Part shown: positions 15,924 through 26,015 of the stretch, piece after piece
How the letters are laid out: every line of letters starts with the position of its first letter
Position numbering within the stretch: the stretch's first letter is position 1
NCBI RefSeq assembly: GCF_013523055.1
Contig: NZ_JAAMQM010000034.1
Span: forward strand, 1-49,708
Direction of reading: 5' to 3'
Origin: Pseudomonas capeferrum
GTDB taxonomy: Bacteria > Pseudomonadota > Gammaproteobacteria > Pseudomonadales > Pseudomonadaceae
Length of the DNA stretch: 49,708 bases
Made by a program: the position numbers and the translations under genes
The notes under the pieces: generated by a model
Told to the model about the DNA's origin: nothing
Database searches by the model: none
Seen by the model: the letters and a program-made list of their open reading frames with translations, nothing else

Positions 15924-18638
15924 ATGGCCACTATCCACGTAGACGGCAAAGAGCTCGAAGTCAACGGCGCAGACAACCTGTTACAGGCCTGTCTGTCGCT
16001 CGGCCTCGACATTCCCTATTTCTGCTGGCACCCGGCGCTCGGTAGCGTCGGCGCCTGCCGGCAATGCGCGGTCAAGCAGTACACCGACGAGAACGACACC
16101 CGTGGTCGCATCGTCATGTCCTGCATGACGCCCGCCTCCGACGGCAGCTGGATCTCCATCGAAGACGAAGAATCCAAGGCGTTCCGCGCCAGCGTCGTCG
16201 AATGGCTGATGACCAACCACCCGCACGACTGCCCGGTGTGCGAGGAAGGCGGTCATTGCCACCTGCAGGACATGACGGTAATGACCGGCCACAACGAGCG
16301 CCGCTACCGTTTCTCCAAGCGTACCCACCAGAACCAGGAACTCGGCCCGTTCATCGCCCACGAGATGAACCGCTGCATCGCCTGCTATCGCTGCGTGCGG
16401 TACTACAAGGACTACGCCGGCGGTACCGACCTGGGTGTCTTCGGCGCCCACGACAACGTGTACTTCGGCCGCGTCGAGGATGGTGTCCTGGAGAGCGAGT
16501 TCTCCGGCAACCTCACCGAGGTCTGCCCGACTGGCGTGTTCACCGACAAGACCCACTCCGAGCGCTACAACCGCAAGTGGGACATGCAGTTCTCCCCGAG
16601 CATCTGCCACGGCTGCTCCAGCGGCTGCAACATCAGCCCCGGCGAGCGCTACGGTGAGTTGCGTCGTATCGAGAACCGCTTCAACGGCTCGGTCAACCAG
16701 TACTTCCTCTGCGACCGTGGCCGCTTCGGCTATGGCTATGTGAACCGCAAGGACCGCCCACGCCAGCCACTGCTGGCCGATGGCACCAAGCTCAGCGTGG
16801 ATGCCGCCCTGGACAAGGCCGCCGACATGCTGCGCGGGCGCACCATCGTCGGCATCGGCTCCCCCCGCGCCAGCCTCGAAAGCAACTATGGCCTGCGCGA
16901 GCTGGTCGGTGCCGAATACTTCTACTCCGGCATGGAAGCAGGCGAGCTGGACCGTGTGCGCCTGGTGCACAAGGTCCTCAATGACAGCCCGCTGCCCGTG
17001 CCGACCCTGCGCGACATCGAAGATCACGACGCCGTGTTCGTCCTCGGCGAAGACCTGACCCAGACCGCTGCCCGTGTCGCCCTGGCCGTGCGCCAGGCCA
17101 CCAAGGGCAAGGCCGAGGCCATGGCCGAGTCGATGAAAGTGCAACCTTGGCTCGACGCCGCGGTGAAGAACATCGGTCAGCACGCGCTGTACCCATTGTT
17201 CATCGCCACCCTGGCCGAGACCAAGCTGGACGACGTCGCCGAGGGGTGCGTCCACGCCGCGCCGGACGACCTGGCGCGCCTGGGCTTCGCCGTGGCCAAC
17301 GCCATCGACCCGAGCGCCCCGGCCGTACACGGTCTCGACGCCGATGCCCTGGAACTGGTCCAGCGCATCGCCGATGCCCTGGTCGCCGCCAAGCGTCCTC
17401 TGATCATCTCGGGTACCTCGCTGGCCAGCCCTGCGCTGATCCAGGCCGCGGCCAACATCGCCAAGGCCCTGAGCCTGCGTGAGAAGAACGGCTCGCTGAG
17501 CCTGGTAGTCCCGGAGGCCAACAGCCTCGGCCTGGCCATGCTCGGCGGCGAGTCCGTCGACGCCGCACTGGACGCGGTCATCGAGGGCAAGGCCGACGCC
17601 ATCGTGATCCTCGAAAACGACCTCTACGGCCGCGTGTCGGCTGCCAAGGTCGACGCCGCCCTGGCCGCCGCCAAGGTAGTGATCGTCGCCGATCACCAGA
17701 AGACCGCCACCGCCGACCGTGCCCACCTGGTGCTGCCCGCAGCCTCCTTCGCCGAAGGCGATGGCACTCTGGTCAGCCAGGAAGGCCGTGCCCAGCGATT
17801 CTTCCAGGTGTTCGACCCGAGCTACCTGGACAGCAGCATCCAGATCCATGAAGGCTGGCGCTGGATGCACGTGCTACGTGCCACCCTGCTGAACAAGCCG
17901 GTCGACTGGACCCAACTGGACCACGTCACCAGCGCTTGCGCCGCCGCCGCGCCGCAACTGGGCGCAATTGTCGACGCCGCGCCTTCCGCCGCATTCCGCA
18001 TCAAGGGCCTGAAGCTGGCACGCGAGCCGCTGCGCTATTCCGGCCGCACCTCCATGCGCGCCAACATCAGCGTTCACGAGCCGCGTACCCCACAGGACAA
18101 GGACACTGCCTTCGCCTTCTCCATGGAAGGCTACTCGGGCTCGGCCGAACCGCGCCAGCAAGTGCCGTTCGCCTGGTCTCCAGGCTGGAACTCGCCGCAG
18201 GCCTGGAACAAGTTTCAGGACGAGGTCGGCGGCCACTTGCGTGCCGGCGATCCGGGCGTGCGCCTGATCGAAACCCAAGGCGATCGCCTGAGCTGGTTCA
18301 GCGCCATTCCTCCCGCCTTCAATCCGCCTCGCGGCACCTGGAAGGCCGTGCCGCTGTTCCACCTGTTCGGCAGCGAGGAAAGCTCCTCGCGCGCAGCCCC
18401 GGTACAAGAGCGCATCCCCCAGGCCTACGTGGCCCTGGCCAGGTCCGAGGCCGATCGCCTGGGCGTCAACGACGGCGCGCTGATCAACCTGAACGTGGCG
18501 GGTGTGTCGCTGCGTCTGCCGCTGCGTATCAATGAAGCACTGGGCGCAGGCCTGGTGGCGCTGCCGAAAGGCCTGGCCGGGATCCCGCCGGCCATCTTCG
18601 GCGCATCGGTCGAAGGCCTGCAGGAGGCAGCACAATGA
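15924..18638 (+). CDS. nuoG: NADH-quinone oxidoreductase subunit G
   Basis: A 904-aa subunit with the longest Fe-S chain of complex I. The N-terminal ferredoxin-like 2Fe-2S ligands are C34, C45, C48 and C67. Next come the His/Cys N5 segment (HDCPVCEEGGHC), a 4Fe-4S segment (RCIACYRC...CPTG) and the extra N7 cysteines (CHGCSSGC), which E. coli also has. The rest is a molybdopterin-oxidoreductase-like domain that no longer carries cofactor. The start ATG follows GAAGAACTTTGAACC. It overlaps nuoH by four bases. Confidence 0.96.
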   Translation: MATIHVDGKELEVNGADNLLQACLSLGLDIPYFCWHPALGSVGACRQCAVKQYTDENDTRGRIVMSCMTPASDGSWISIEDEESKAFRASVVEWLMTNHPHDCPVCEEGGHCHLQDMTVMTGHNERRYRFSKRTHQNQELGPFIAHEMNRCIACYRCVRYYKDYAGGTDLGVFGAHDNVYFGRVEDGVLESEFSGNLTEVCPTGVFTDKTHSERYNRKWDMQFSPSICHGCSSGCNISPGERYGELRRIENRFNGSVNQYFLCDRGRFGYGYVNRKDRPRQPLLADGTKLSVDAALDKAADMLRGRTIVGIGSPRASLESNYGLRELVGAEYFYSGMEAGELDRVRLVHKVLNDSPLPVPTLRDIEDHDAVFVLGEDLTQTAARVALAVRQATKGKAEAMAESMKVQPWLDAAVKNIGQHALYPLFIATLAETKLDDVAEGCVHAAPDDLARLGFAVANAIDPSAPAVHGLDADALELVQRIADALVAAKRPLIISGTSLASPALIQAAANIAKALSLREKNGSLSLVVPEANSLGLAMLGGESVDAALDAVIEGKADAIVILENDLYGRVSAAKVDAALAAAKVVIVADHQKTATADRAHLVLPAASFAEGDGTLVSQEGRAQRFFQVFDPSYLDSSIQIHEGWRWMHVLRATLLNKPVDWTQLDHVTSACAAAAPQLGAIVDAAPSAAFRIKGLKLAREPLRYSGRTSMRANISVHEPRTPQDKDTAFAFSMEGYSGSAEPRQQVPFAWSPGWNSPQAWNKFQDEVGGHLRAGDPGVRLIETQGDRLSWFSAIPPAFNPPRGTWKAVPLFHLFGSEESSSRAAPVQERIPQAYVALARSEADRLGVNDGALINLNVAGVSLRLPLRINEALGAGLVALPKGLAGIPPAIFGASVEGLQEAAQ

Positions 18639-19642
18639 GCTGGTTCACCCCCGAAGTGATGGATGCGATCATCGCCGTCGTCAAGGCCATCGTGGTCCTG
18701 CTGGCGGTCGTGGTCTGCGGCGCCCTGCTCAGCTTCGTCGAACGTCGCCTGCTGGGCTGGTGGCAGGACCGCTACGGTCCGAACCGTGTCGGTCCGTTCG
18801 GCATGTTCCAGATCGCCGCCGACATGCTGAAGATGTTCTTCAAGGAAGACTGGAACCCGCCCTTCGTCGATCGGATGATCTTCACCCTGGCGCCGGTCGT
18901 GGCGATGAGTGCCCTGCTGATCGCCTTCTCGATCATCCCGATTACCCCGACCTGGGGCGTCGCCGACCTCAACATCGGCCTGCTGTTCTTCTTCGCCATG
19001 GCGGGCCTGTCGGTCTACGCGGTGCTGTTCGCCGGCTGGTCGTCGAACAACAAGTACGCGCTGCTCGGCAGCCTTCGGGCATCGGCGCAGACCGTGTCGT
19101 ACGAAGTGTTCCTGGGCCTGGCGCTGATGGGCGTGGTCGTTCAGGTGGGCTCGTTCAACATGCGCGACATCGTCGAGTACCAGGCGCAGAACCTGTGGTT
19201 CATCATTCCGCAGTTCTTCGGCTTCTGCACCTTCTTCATCGCAGGCGTGGCCGTGACGCACCGTCACCCCTTCGACCAGCCGGAAGCGGAACAGGAGCTG
19301 GCCGACGGTTACCACATCGAGTATGCCGGCATGAAGTGGGGCATGTTCTTCGTCGGCGAGTACATCGGCATCATCCTCATCTCGGCGTTGCTGGTGACCC
19401 TGTTCTTCGGCGGCTGGCATGGCCCGTTCGGCCTGCTGCCACAGGTTCCGTTCCTGTGGTTCGCGCTCAAGACCGCGTTCTTCATCATGCTGTTCATCCT
19501 GCTGCGTGCCTCGATCCCGCGCCCGCGCTATGACCAGGTGATGGACTTCAGCTGGAAGTTCTGCCTGCCGCTGACCCTGATCAATTTGCTGGTGACCGCT
19601 GCGATCGTGCTCTACAACACGCCAGCTGTTGCGGCCCAGTGA
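18635..19642 (+). CDS. nuoH: NADH-quinone oxidoreductase subunit H
   Basis: A 335-aa membrane subunit (about 8 helices) that joins the peripheral arm to the membrane arm and forms the quinone-channel entrance. Visible family motifs include ERRLLGWWQDRYGPNRVGPFG near residues 31-51 and the acidic EAEQELADGYHIEY loop. The start overlaps the nuoG stop (ATGA). It is 11 bp from nuoI. Confidence 0.96.
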   Translation: MSWFTPEVMDAIIAVVKAIVVLLAVVVCGALLSFVERRLLGWWQDRYGPNRVGPFGMFQIAADMLKMFFKEDWNPPFVDRMIFTLAPVVAMSALLIAFSIIPITPTWGVADLNIGLLFFFAMAGLSVYAVLFAGWSSNNKYALLGSLRASAQTVSYEVFLGLALMGVVVQVGSFNMRDIVEYQAQNLWFIIPQFFGFCTFFIAGVAVTHRHPFDQPEAEQELADGYHIEYAGMKWGMFFVGEYIGIILISALLVTLFFGGWHGPFGLLPQVPFLWFALKTAFFIMLFILLRASIPRPRYDQVMDFSWKFCLPLTLINLLVTAAIVLYNTPAVAAQ

Positions 19643-19653
19643 GGATTTGACCC

Positions 19654-20202
19654 ATGTTCAAGTATATTGGCGACATCGTTAAGGGCACCGGCACCCAGCT
19701 GCGCAGCCTGGCGATGGTGTTCTCCCACGGGTTCCGCAAACGCGACACCCTGCAATACCCGGAAGAAGCCGTTTACCTGCCACCGCGTTACCGTGGCCGT
19801 ATCGTCCTTACCCGCGACCCCGACGGAGAAGAGCGCTGCGTGGCCTGCAACCTGTGTGCGGTGGCCTGCCCGGTCGGCTGCATCTCCTTGCAGAAGGCAG
19901 AGACCGAAGACGGACGCTGGTACCCCGAGTTCTTCCGCATCAACTTCTCGCGCTGCATCTTCTGCGGCTTGTGCGAGGAAGCGTGCCCGACGACCGCGAT
20001 CCAGCTCACCCCGGACTTCGAAATGGCCGAGTTCAAGCGTCAGGACCTGGTGTACGAGAAGGAGGATCTGTTGATCTCCGGACCCGGCAAGAACCCTGAC
20101 TACAACTTCTACCGTGTCGCGGGCATGGCGATCGCCGGCAAGCCCAAAGGCGCCGCGCAGAACGAAGCCGAGCCGATCAACGTGAAGAGCTTGCTCCCAT
20201 AA
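19654..20202 (+). CDS. nuoI: NADH-quinone oxidoreductase subunit I
   Basis: A 182-aa ferredoxin-type subunit carrying clusters N6a and N6b. Two CxxCxxCxxxCP motifs are present: C62, C65, C68, C72 and C101, C104, C107, C111. It passes electrons from NuoG to NuoB. The GAGG Shine-Dalgarno lies eight bases upstream. It lies 10 bp from nuoJ. Confidence 0.96.
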   Translation: MFKYIGDIVKGTGTQLRSLAMVFSHGFRKRDTLQYPEEAVYLPPRYRGRIVLTRDPDGEERCVACNLCAVACPVGCISLQKAETEDGRWYPEFFRINFSRCIFCGLCEEACPTTAIQLTPDFEMAEFKRQDLVYEKEDLLISGPGKNPDYNFYRVAGMAIAGKPKGAAQNEAEPINVKSLLP

Positions 20203-20212
20203 GGACAGAAAG

Positions 20213-20713
20213 ATGGAATTCGCTTTCTACTTCGCATCCGGTGTTGCCGTGCTGTCCACCCTCAGGGTGATCACCGGCACCAACCCCGTGCACGCCCTGC
20301 TCTACCTGATCATCTCCTTGATCGCCGTGGCGATGACATTCTTCGCCCTCGGTGCGCCGTTCGCCGGCGCCCTGGAAGTGATCGCCTACGCCGGTGCCAT
20401 CATGGTGCTGTTCGTCTTCGTGGTGATGATGCTCAACCTGGGGCCGGCTTCGGTCGCTCAGGAACGTGGCTGGCTCAAGCCAGGCATCTGGGCAGGTCCC
20501 GTGGTCCTGACCACGCTGCTGCTGCTCGAACTGCTGTACGTGCTGTTCGTCGCGCCGAGCGGGGCCGCCATCAGCGGCACCACGATCGACGCCAAGGCCG
20601 TCGGCATCAGCCTGTTCGGTCCTTACCTGCTGGTGGTCGAACTGGCCTCGATGCTGCTGCTCGCCGCAGCAGTGACGGCATTCCACCTCGGCCGCAACGA
20701 GGCGAAGGAGTAA
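20213..20713 (+). CDS. nuoJ: NADH-quinone oxidoreductase subunit J
   Basis: A 166-aa membrane subunit with five hydrophobic segments. The helix EVIAYAGAIMVLFVFVVMML, which contains the pi-bulge region of the family, is at residues ~56-77. It is spaced 10 bp from nuoI and 4 bp from nuoK. Confidence 0.95.
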   Translation: MEFAFYFASGVAVLSTLRVITGTNPVHALLYLIISLIAVAMTFFALGAPFAGALEVIAYAGAIMVLFVFVVMMLNLGPASVAQERGWLKPGIWAGPVVLTTLLLLELLYVLFVAPSGAAISGTTIDAKAVGISLFGPYLLVVELASMLLLAAAVTAFHLGRNEAKE

Positions 20714-20717
20714 TCAC

Positions 20718-21026
20718 ATGCCTGCAATCCCTCTAGAGCACGGCCTGGCCGTCGCCGGCATCCTGTTCTGCCTCGGCCTTGTCGGCCTGATGGTCCGCCG
20801 CAACATCCTCTTCGTGCTGATGAGCCTGGAAATCATGATGAACGCCTCTGCCCTGGCGTTCATCGTTGCCGGCAGCCGCTGGGTGCAACCCGACGGTCAG
20901 GTCATGTTCATCCTGGTCATCAGCCTGGCGGCCGCAGAGGCCAGTATCGGCCTGGCGATCCTGATGCAGCTGTATCGCCGCTTCCACACTCTCGACATCG
21001 ATGCTGCCAGTGAGATGCGCGGATGA
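20718..21026 (+). CDS. nuoK: NADH-quinone oxidoreductase subunit K
   Basis: A 102-aa three-helix membrane subunit, related to MrpC. Buried acidic residues of the proton path are visible in SLEIMMNA (E36) and AAEASIGLAI (E72). The stop overlaps the nuoL start by four bases (ATGA). Confidence 0.95.
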   Translation: MPAIPLEHGLAVAGILFCLGLVGLMVRRNILFVLMSLEIMMNASALAFIVAGSRWVQPDGQVMFILVISLAAAEASIGLAILMQLYRRFHTLDIDAASEMRG

Positions 21027-22876
21027 ACCTACTCTTTCTGACTTTCGTCTTTCCCCTGCTCGGGTTCCTGCTGCTGTCGTTCTCCCGCGGGCGCTTCTCG
21101 GAGAACCTCAGCGCGCTGATCGGTGTCGGTTCCGTCGGTCTCTCGGCTGCGGTATCTGCCTATGTGATCTGGCAGTTCAACGTCGCCCCGCCGGAAGGTG
21201 GCGCCTATAGCCAGCTGCTGTGGCAGTGGATGTCGGTGGACGGCTTCGCACCGAACTTCACCCTGTACCTGGACGGCCTGTCGGTCACCATGCTCGGCGT
21301 GGTCACCGGCGTAGGCTTCCTGATCCACCTGTTCGCCTCCTGGTACATGCGTGGCGAGGCCGGCTACTCGCGGTTCTTCTCCTACACCAACCTGTTCATC
21401 GCCAGCATGCTGTTCCTGATCCTGGGCGATAACCTGCTGTTCATCTACTTCGGCTGGGAAGGCGTGGGGCTGTGCTCTTATCTGTTGATCGGGTTCTACT
21501 ACAGCAATCGCAACAACGGTAACGCAGCGCTCAAGGCGTTCATCGTTACCCGCATCGGCGACGTGTTCCTGGCCATCGGCCTGTTCATCCTGTTCGTCCA
21601 GCTGGGTACCCTGAATGTGCAGGAACTGCTGGTGCTGGCACCGCAGAAATTCCAGGCAGGGGATACCTGGATGGTCCTGGCGACCTTGATGCTGCTGGGT
21701 GGCGCGGTCGGCAAGTCGGCCCAGTTGCCGCTGCAGACCTGGCTGGCCGATGCGATGGCGGGCCCTACCCCGGTTTCGGCACTGATCCACGCCGCAACCA
21801 TGGTCACCGCCGGCGTCTACCTGATCGCCCGTACCCACGGCCTGTTCCTGCTGGCCCCGGACATCCTGCACCTGGTCGGTATCGTCGGCGCGGTGACCTT
21901 GGTCCTGGCCGGCTTCGCGGCCCTGGTCCAGACCGACATCAAGCGCATCCTCGCCTACTCGACCATGAGCCAGATCGGCTACATGTTCCTGGCCTTGGGC
22001 GTTGGCGCCTGGGATGGCGCGATCTTCCACCTGATGACCCACGCCTTCTTCAAGGCGCTGCTGTTCCTTGCCTCGGGCGCGGTGATCGTCGCCTGCCACC
22101 ACGAGCAGAACATCTTCAAGATGGGCGGCCTGTGGAAAAAGCTGCCGCTGGCCTACGCCAGCTTCGTGGTCGGTGGTGCCGCCCTGGCCGCCCTGCCGAT
22201 CCTGACAGCCGGCTTCTACTCCAAGGACGAGATCCTCTGGGAAGCCTTCGCCAGCGGCCACAGCTACCTGCTGTACGCCGGCCTGGTCGGTGCCTTCATG
22301 ACCTCGCTGTACACCTTCCGCCTGATCTTCATCGCCTTCCACGGCGAAGCCAAGACCGAAGCCCATGCCGGCCATGGCATTTCGCACTGGCTGCCGTTGG
22401 GCGTGCTGATCGTGCTGTCGACCTTCGTCGGTGCCTGGATCCATCCGCCACTGGCCGGTGTCCTGCCACAGAGCGTCGGCCACGCGGGCGGCGAAGCCAA
22501 GCACAGCCTGGAAATCGCCTCCGGCGCCATCGCCATCGCCGGTATCCTGCTGGCGGCGATGCTGTTCCTCGGCCAACGTCGCCTGGTCACCCGGATCGCC
22601 GAAAGCGGCATTGGCCGTCTGCTGTCGGCCTGGTGGTTCGCCGCCTGGGGCTTCGACTGGATCTACGACAAGCTGTTCGTCAAACCTTACCTGCTGATCA
22701 GCCACCTCCTGCGCAAGGATCCGGTTGACCGCAGCATCGGCCTCATTCCTCGGATGGCCCGTGGCGGACACGTCGCCATGAGCAAGACCGAGACCGGCCA
22801 GCTGCGCTGGTACACCGCTTCGATCGCCGTGGGTGCCGTGCTGGTGCTCGGCGCCGTAGTGATGGCAGCGGTATGA
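21023..22876 (+). CDS. nuoL: NADH-quinone oxidoreductase subunit L (antiporter-like)
   Basis: A 617-aa antiporter-like proton-pumping subunit at the far end of the membrane arm. The core motif GAVGKSAQLPLQTWLADAM and the loop GPTPVSALIHAATMVTAGVY carry the conserved Lys and His residues. The C-terminal extension (after residue ~500) forms the long lateral helix. It is 40 bp from nuoM. Confidence 0.96.
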   Translation: MNLLFLTFVFPLLGFLLLSFSRGRFSENLSALIGVGSVGLSAAVSAYVIWQFNVAPPEGGAYSQLLWQWMSVDGFAPNFTLYLDGLSVTMLGVVTGVGFLIHLFASWYMRGEAGYSRFFSYTNLFIASMLFLILGDNLLFIYFGWEGVGLCSYLLIGFYYSNRNNGNAALKAFIVTRIGDVFLAIGLFILFVQLGTLNVQELLVLAPQKFQAGDTWMVLATLMLLGGAVGKSAQLPLQTWLADAMAGPTPVSALIHAATMVTAGVYLIARTHGLFLLAPDILHLVGIVGAVTLVLAGFAALVQTDIKRILAYSTMSQIGYMFLALGVGAWDGAIFHLMTHAFFKALLFLASGAVIVACHHEQNIFKMGGLWKKLPLAYASFVVGGAALAALPILTAGFYSKDEILWEAFASGHSYLLYAGLVGAFMTSLYTFRLIFIAFHGEAKTEAHAGHGISHWLPLGVLIVLSTFVGAWIHPPLAGVLPQSVGHAGGEAKHSLEIASGAIAIAGILLAAMLFLGQRRLVTRIAESGIGRLLSAWWFAAWGFDWIYDKLFVKPYLLISHLLRKDPVDRSIGLIPRMARGGHVAMSKTETGQLRWYTASIAVGAVLVLGAVVMAAV

Positions 22877-22916
22877 CTATGAACCTTGCGACTTTGCGAA
22901 AGGAATTGAGCCCGTC

Positions 22917-24449
22917 ATGATTTTGCCTTGGCTGATCCTGATCCCCTTCATCGGCGGCCTTCTGTGCTGGCTGGGCGAGCGCTTCGGCGCCACCCTGCCA
23001 CGCTGGATCGCGTTGCTGACCATGTCCCTGCTGCTCGGTATCGGCCTCTGGCTGTGGGCAACCGGCGACTACACCCTGGCCCCTGCTCCGGGCGCCACTC
23101 CCAACTGGGCCTTGGAATTCAAGGTCATGTGGATCAAGCGTTTCGGCATCAGCCTGCACCTGGCCCTCGACGGCCTGTCGCTGCTGATGATCCTGCTCAC
23201 CGGCCTGCTCGGCGTGCTGTCGGTGCTGTGCTCGTGGAAAGAGATCCAGCGCCACGTCGGCTTCTTCCACCTCAACCTGATGTGGATCCTCGGCGGCGTG
23301 GTCGGTGTGTTCCTGGCCCTGGACCTGTTCCTGTTCTTCTTCTTCTGGGAAATGATGCTGGTGCCGATGTATTTCCTCATCGCGCTCTGGGGTCACAGCT
23401 CCTCGGACGGCAAGAAGACCCGGATCTACGCCGCGACCAAGTTCTTCATCTTCACCCAGGCCAGCGGCCTAATCATGCTGGTGGCGATCCTTGGCCTGGT
23501 GCTGGTCAACTACAGCAACACCGGGATCATCACCTTCAACTATGCCGACCTGCTCAAGGCGGAGCTGCCCTCCGGTACCGAGTACCTGCTGATGCTCGGC
23601 TTCTTCATCGCCTTCGCGGTGAAGCTGCCGGTGGTGCCGTTCCACTCCTGGCTGCCCGATGCGCATGCCCAGGCCCCGACAGCGGGCTCGGTCGACCTCG
23701 CCGGTATCCTGCTCAAGACGGCGGCCTACGGCCTGTTGCGCTTTGCCCTGCCGCTGTTCCCCAACGCGTCGGCCGAGTTCGCGCCGATCGCCATGACCCT
23801 GGGCCTGATCGGCATCTTCTACGGCGCCTTCCTGGCATTCGCGCAGACCGACATCAAGCGTCTGATCGCCTTCTCCAGCGTCTCGCACATGGGCTTCGTG
23901 CTGATCGGGATCTACTCCGGCAGCCAGCAGGCCCTGCAAGGGGCGGTGATCCAGATGCTCGCCCATGGCCTGTCGGCCGCCGCGCTGTTCATCCTCAGCG
24001 GACAGCTGTACGAACGCCTGCATACCCGTGACATGCGCGAGATGGGTGGCCTGTGGCACCGCATCGCCTACCTGCCGGCCATCAGCCTGTTCTTCGCCGC
24101 GGCGTCGCTGGGCCTGCCAGGCACCGGCAACTTCGTCGGCGAATTCCTGATCCTGCTCGGCAGCTTCGCCAGCGTTCCATGGATCACGGTGGTCGCCACC
24201 ACCGGCCTGGTGTTCGGTTCGGTGTACTCGCTGATCATGATCCACCGTGCCTACTTCGGTCCGGCCAAGGCCGACACCGTGCTGGCCGGAATGGATAATC
24301 GCGAGCTGCTCATGGTCCTGGGCCTGGCGGTCCTGCTGATCCTGCTGGGCGTCTACCCGCAGCCGTTCCTGGACACCTCTGCGGCCACCATGAGTGGTGT
24401 GCAGCAGTGGCTCGGTTCCGCTTTCACTCAACTCGCTTCGGCCCGGTAA
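22917..24449 (+). CDS. nuoM: NADH-quinone oxidoreductase subunit M (antiporter-like)
   Basis: A 510-aa antiporter-like membrane subunit with about 14 helices. The family segment VKLPVVPFHSWLPDAHAQAP includes the central Lys; the broken-helix Glu region is FFFWEMMLVPMY. It pumps one of the protons moved per NADH. It is 7 bp from nuoN. Confidence 0.96.
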   Translation: MILPWLILIPFIGGLLCWLGERFGATLPRWIALLTMSLLLGIGLWLWATGDYTLAPAPGATPNWALEFKVMWIKRFGISLHLALDGLSLLMILLTGLLGVLSVLCSWKEIQRHVGFFHLNLMWILGGVVGVFLALDLFLFFFFWEMMLVPMYFLIALWGHSSSDGKKTRIYAATKFFIFTQASGLIMLVAILGLVLVNYSNTGIITFNYADLLKAELPSGTEYLLMLGFFIAFAVKLPVVPFHSWLPDAHAQAPTAGSVDLAGILLKTAAYGLLRFALPLFPNASAEFAPIAMTLGLIGIFYGAFLAFAQTDIKRLIAFSSVSHMGFVLIGIYSGSQQALQGAVIQMLAHGLSAAALFILSGQLYERLHTRDMREMGGLWHRIAYLPAISLFFAAASLGLPGTGNFVGEFLILLGSFASVPWITVVATTGLVFGSVYSLIMIHRAYFGPAKADTVLAGMDNRELLMVLGLAVLLILLGVYPQPFLDTSAATMSGVQQWLGSAFTQLASAR

Positions 24450-24456
24450 GAGCGCT

Positions 24457-25926
24457 ATGGAATTCACCACTCAACACTTTATCGCGCTGGCGCCGATCCT
24501 GATCACCACCCTCACCACGGTCGTGGTGATGCTGGCGATCGCCTGGCGCCGTAACCATTCCCAGACCTTCCTGCTGTCCACCGTGGGCCTCAACCTGGCC
24601 CTGCTGTCGATCATCCCGGCGCTCAAGGTCGCGCCGATCGCCGTCACGCCGTTGTTGACCATCGACAACTTCGCCTGCCTGTACATGGCGCTGATCCTGG
24701 TCGCCACCCTGGCGTGCGTGACCCTGGCGCACGCCTACCTGGGTGACGGCGCCACGGGCTATCCAGGCAACCGCGAGGAGTTGTACCTGCTGCTGCTGAT
24801 GTCCGCCCTGGGCGGCCTGGTGCTGGTCAGCGCGCAACACCTGGCCGGGCTGTTCATCGGCCTGGAGCTGCTCTCGGTGCCGGTATACGGTTTGATCGCC
24901 TATGCCTTCTTCAACAAACGCTCGCTCGAGGCCGGCATCAAGTACATGGTCCTCTCGGCGGCCGGCTCCGCGTTCCTCCTGTTCGGCATGGCGCTGCTGT
25001 ACGCCGATGCGGGCAGCCTGAGCTTCGATGGCATTGGCAAGGCACTGGCCAGCACCGGCATGCCTACCCTGCTGGCCCAGCTGGGCCTGGGCATGATGCT
25101 GGTCGGCCTGGCGTTCAAGCTGTCGCTGGTGCCCTTCCATCTGTGGACCCCGGACGTCTACGAGGGCGCCCCGGCGCCGGTCGCCGCGTTCCTGGCCACG
25201 GCCAGCAAGGTCGCGGTATTCGCCGTGGTGGTCCGCCTGTTCATGCTCTCCCCCGTCGCCAGCAGCGGCGTACTGAGCAATGTCTTGGCGGTCATCGCGG
25301 TGGCATCGATCCTGATCGGTAACCTGCTGGCGTTGACCCAGAGCAACCTCAAGCGTCTGCTGGGCTACTCGTCCATCGCGCACTTCGGCTATCTGCTGAT
25401 TGCCCTGGTGGCAAGCAAGGGCCTGGCGAACGAAGCCATCGGCGTCTACCTGGTCACCTACGTGATCACCAGCCTCGGCGCCTTCGGCGTGATCACCCTG
25501 ATGTCCTCGCCATACAATGGCCGTGACGCCGATGCCTTGTACGAATACCGCGGCCTGTTCTGGCGTCGTCCGTACCTGACCGCTGTCCTCACCGTGATGA
25601 TGCTGTCCCTGGCGGGCATTCCGCTGACGGCAGGCTTCATCGGCAAGTTCTACATCATTGCCACCGGTGTCGAATCGCAACTGTGGTGGCTGGTCGGGGC
25701 CCTGGTGATCGGTAGCGCCATCGGCGTCTACTACTACCTGCGTGTCATGGTCACCCTGTACCTGATCGAACCCAACCTGCGTCGCCATGATGCTCCGCTG
25801 AAATGGGAACAGCGCACCGGCGGCGTGATGCTGCTGGCCATCGCCATCCTGGCTTTCGTCCTGGGCATCTATCCGCAGCCGCTGCTGGAGCTGGTGCAAC
25901 AGGCGGGTCTGCAATTGGTCGGTTGA
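24457..25926 (+). CDS. nuoN: NADH-quinone oxidoreductase subunit N (antiporter-like)
   Basis: A 489-aa antiporter-like subunit and the last gene of the operon. The start at MEFTTQHFIALAPI was chosen because it clears the nuoM stop; a longer in-frame start would lie inside nuoM. The motif FKLSLVPFHLWTPDVYEGAP holds the central Lys. A strong intrinsic terminator follows 18 bp later, ending the ~15-kb transcript. Confidence 0.96.
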   Translation: MEFTTQHFIALAPILITTLTTVVVMLAIAWRRNHSQTFLLSTVGLNLALLSIIPALKVAPIAVTPLLTIDNFACLYMALILVATLACVTLAHAYLGDGATGYPGNREELYLLLLMSALGGLVLVSAQHLAGLFIGLELLSVPVYGLIAYAFFNKRSLEAGIKYMVLSAAGSAFLLFGMALLYADAGSLSFDGIGKALASTGMPTLLAQLGLGMMLVGLAFKLSLVPFHLWTPDVYEGAPAPVAAFLATASKVAVFAVVVRLFMLSPVASSGVLSNVLAVIAVASILIGNLLALTQSNLKRLLGYSSIAHFGYLLIALVASKGLANEAIGVYLVTYVITSLGAFGVITLMSSPYNGRDADALYEYRGLFWRRPYLTAVLTVMMLSLAGIPLTAGFIGKFYIIATGVESQLWWLVGALVIGSAIGVYYYLRVMVTLYLIEPNLRRHDAPLKWEQRTGGVMLLAIAILAFVLGIYPQPLLELVQQAGLQLVG

Positions 25927-25944
25927 TCGACTTGTGTGAAAAAG

Positions 25945-25971
25945 ACACCCCGCCATGCGGGGTGTTTTTTT
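25945..25971 (+). terminator. Rho-independent terminator of the nuo operon
   Basis: A perfect 9-bp stem, ACACCCCGC-CAT-GCGGGGTGT, is followed by a run of T. Confidence 0.93.
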
Positions 25972-26015
25972 GCGTGTCCAAAAGTCGTGCCAGCCAGGCC
26001 CACGCGGCTTCCAGG

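Noticed and set aside
15981..17870. 629-codon minus-strand frame
   Set aside because: Antisense shadow of nuoG.
21029..22771. 580-codon minus-strand frame rich in Q, D, H and E
   Set aside because: Antisense shadow of nuoL; such Q/H-rich frames recur opposite all hydrophobic nuo genes here.
24424..25956. 510-codon minus-strand frame
   Set aside because: Antisense shadow of nuoN.
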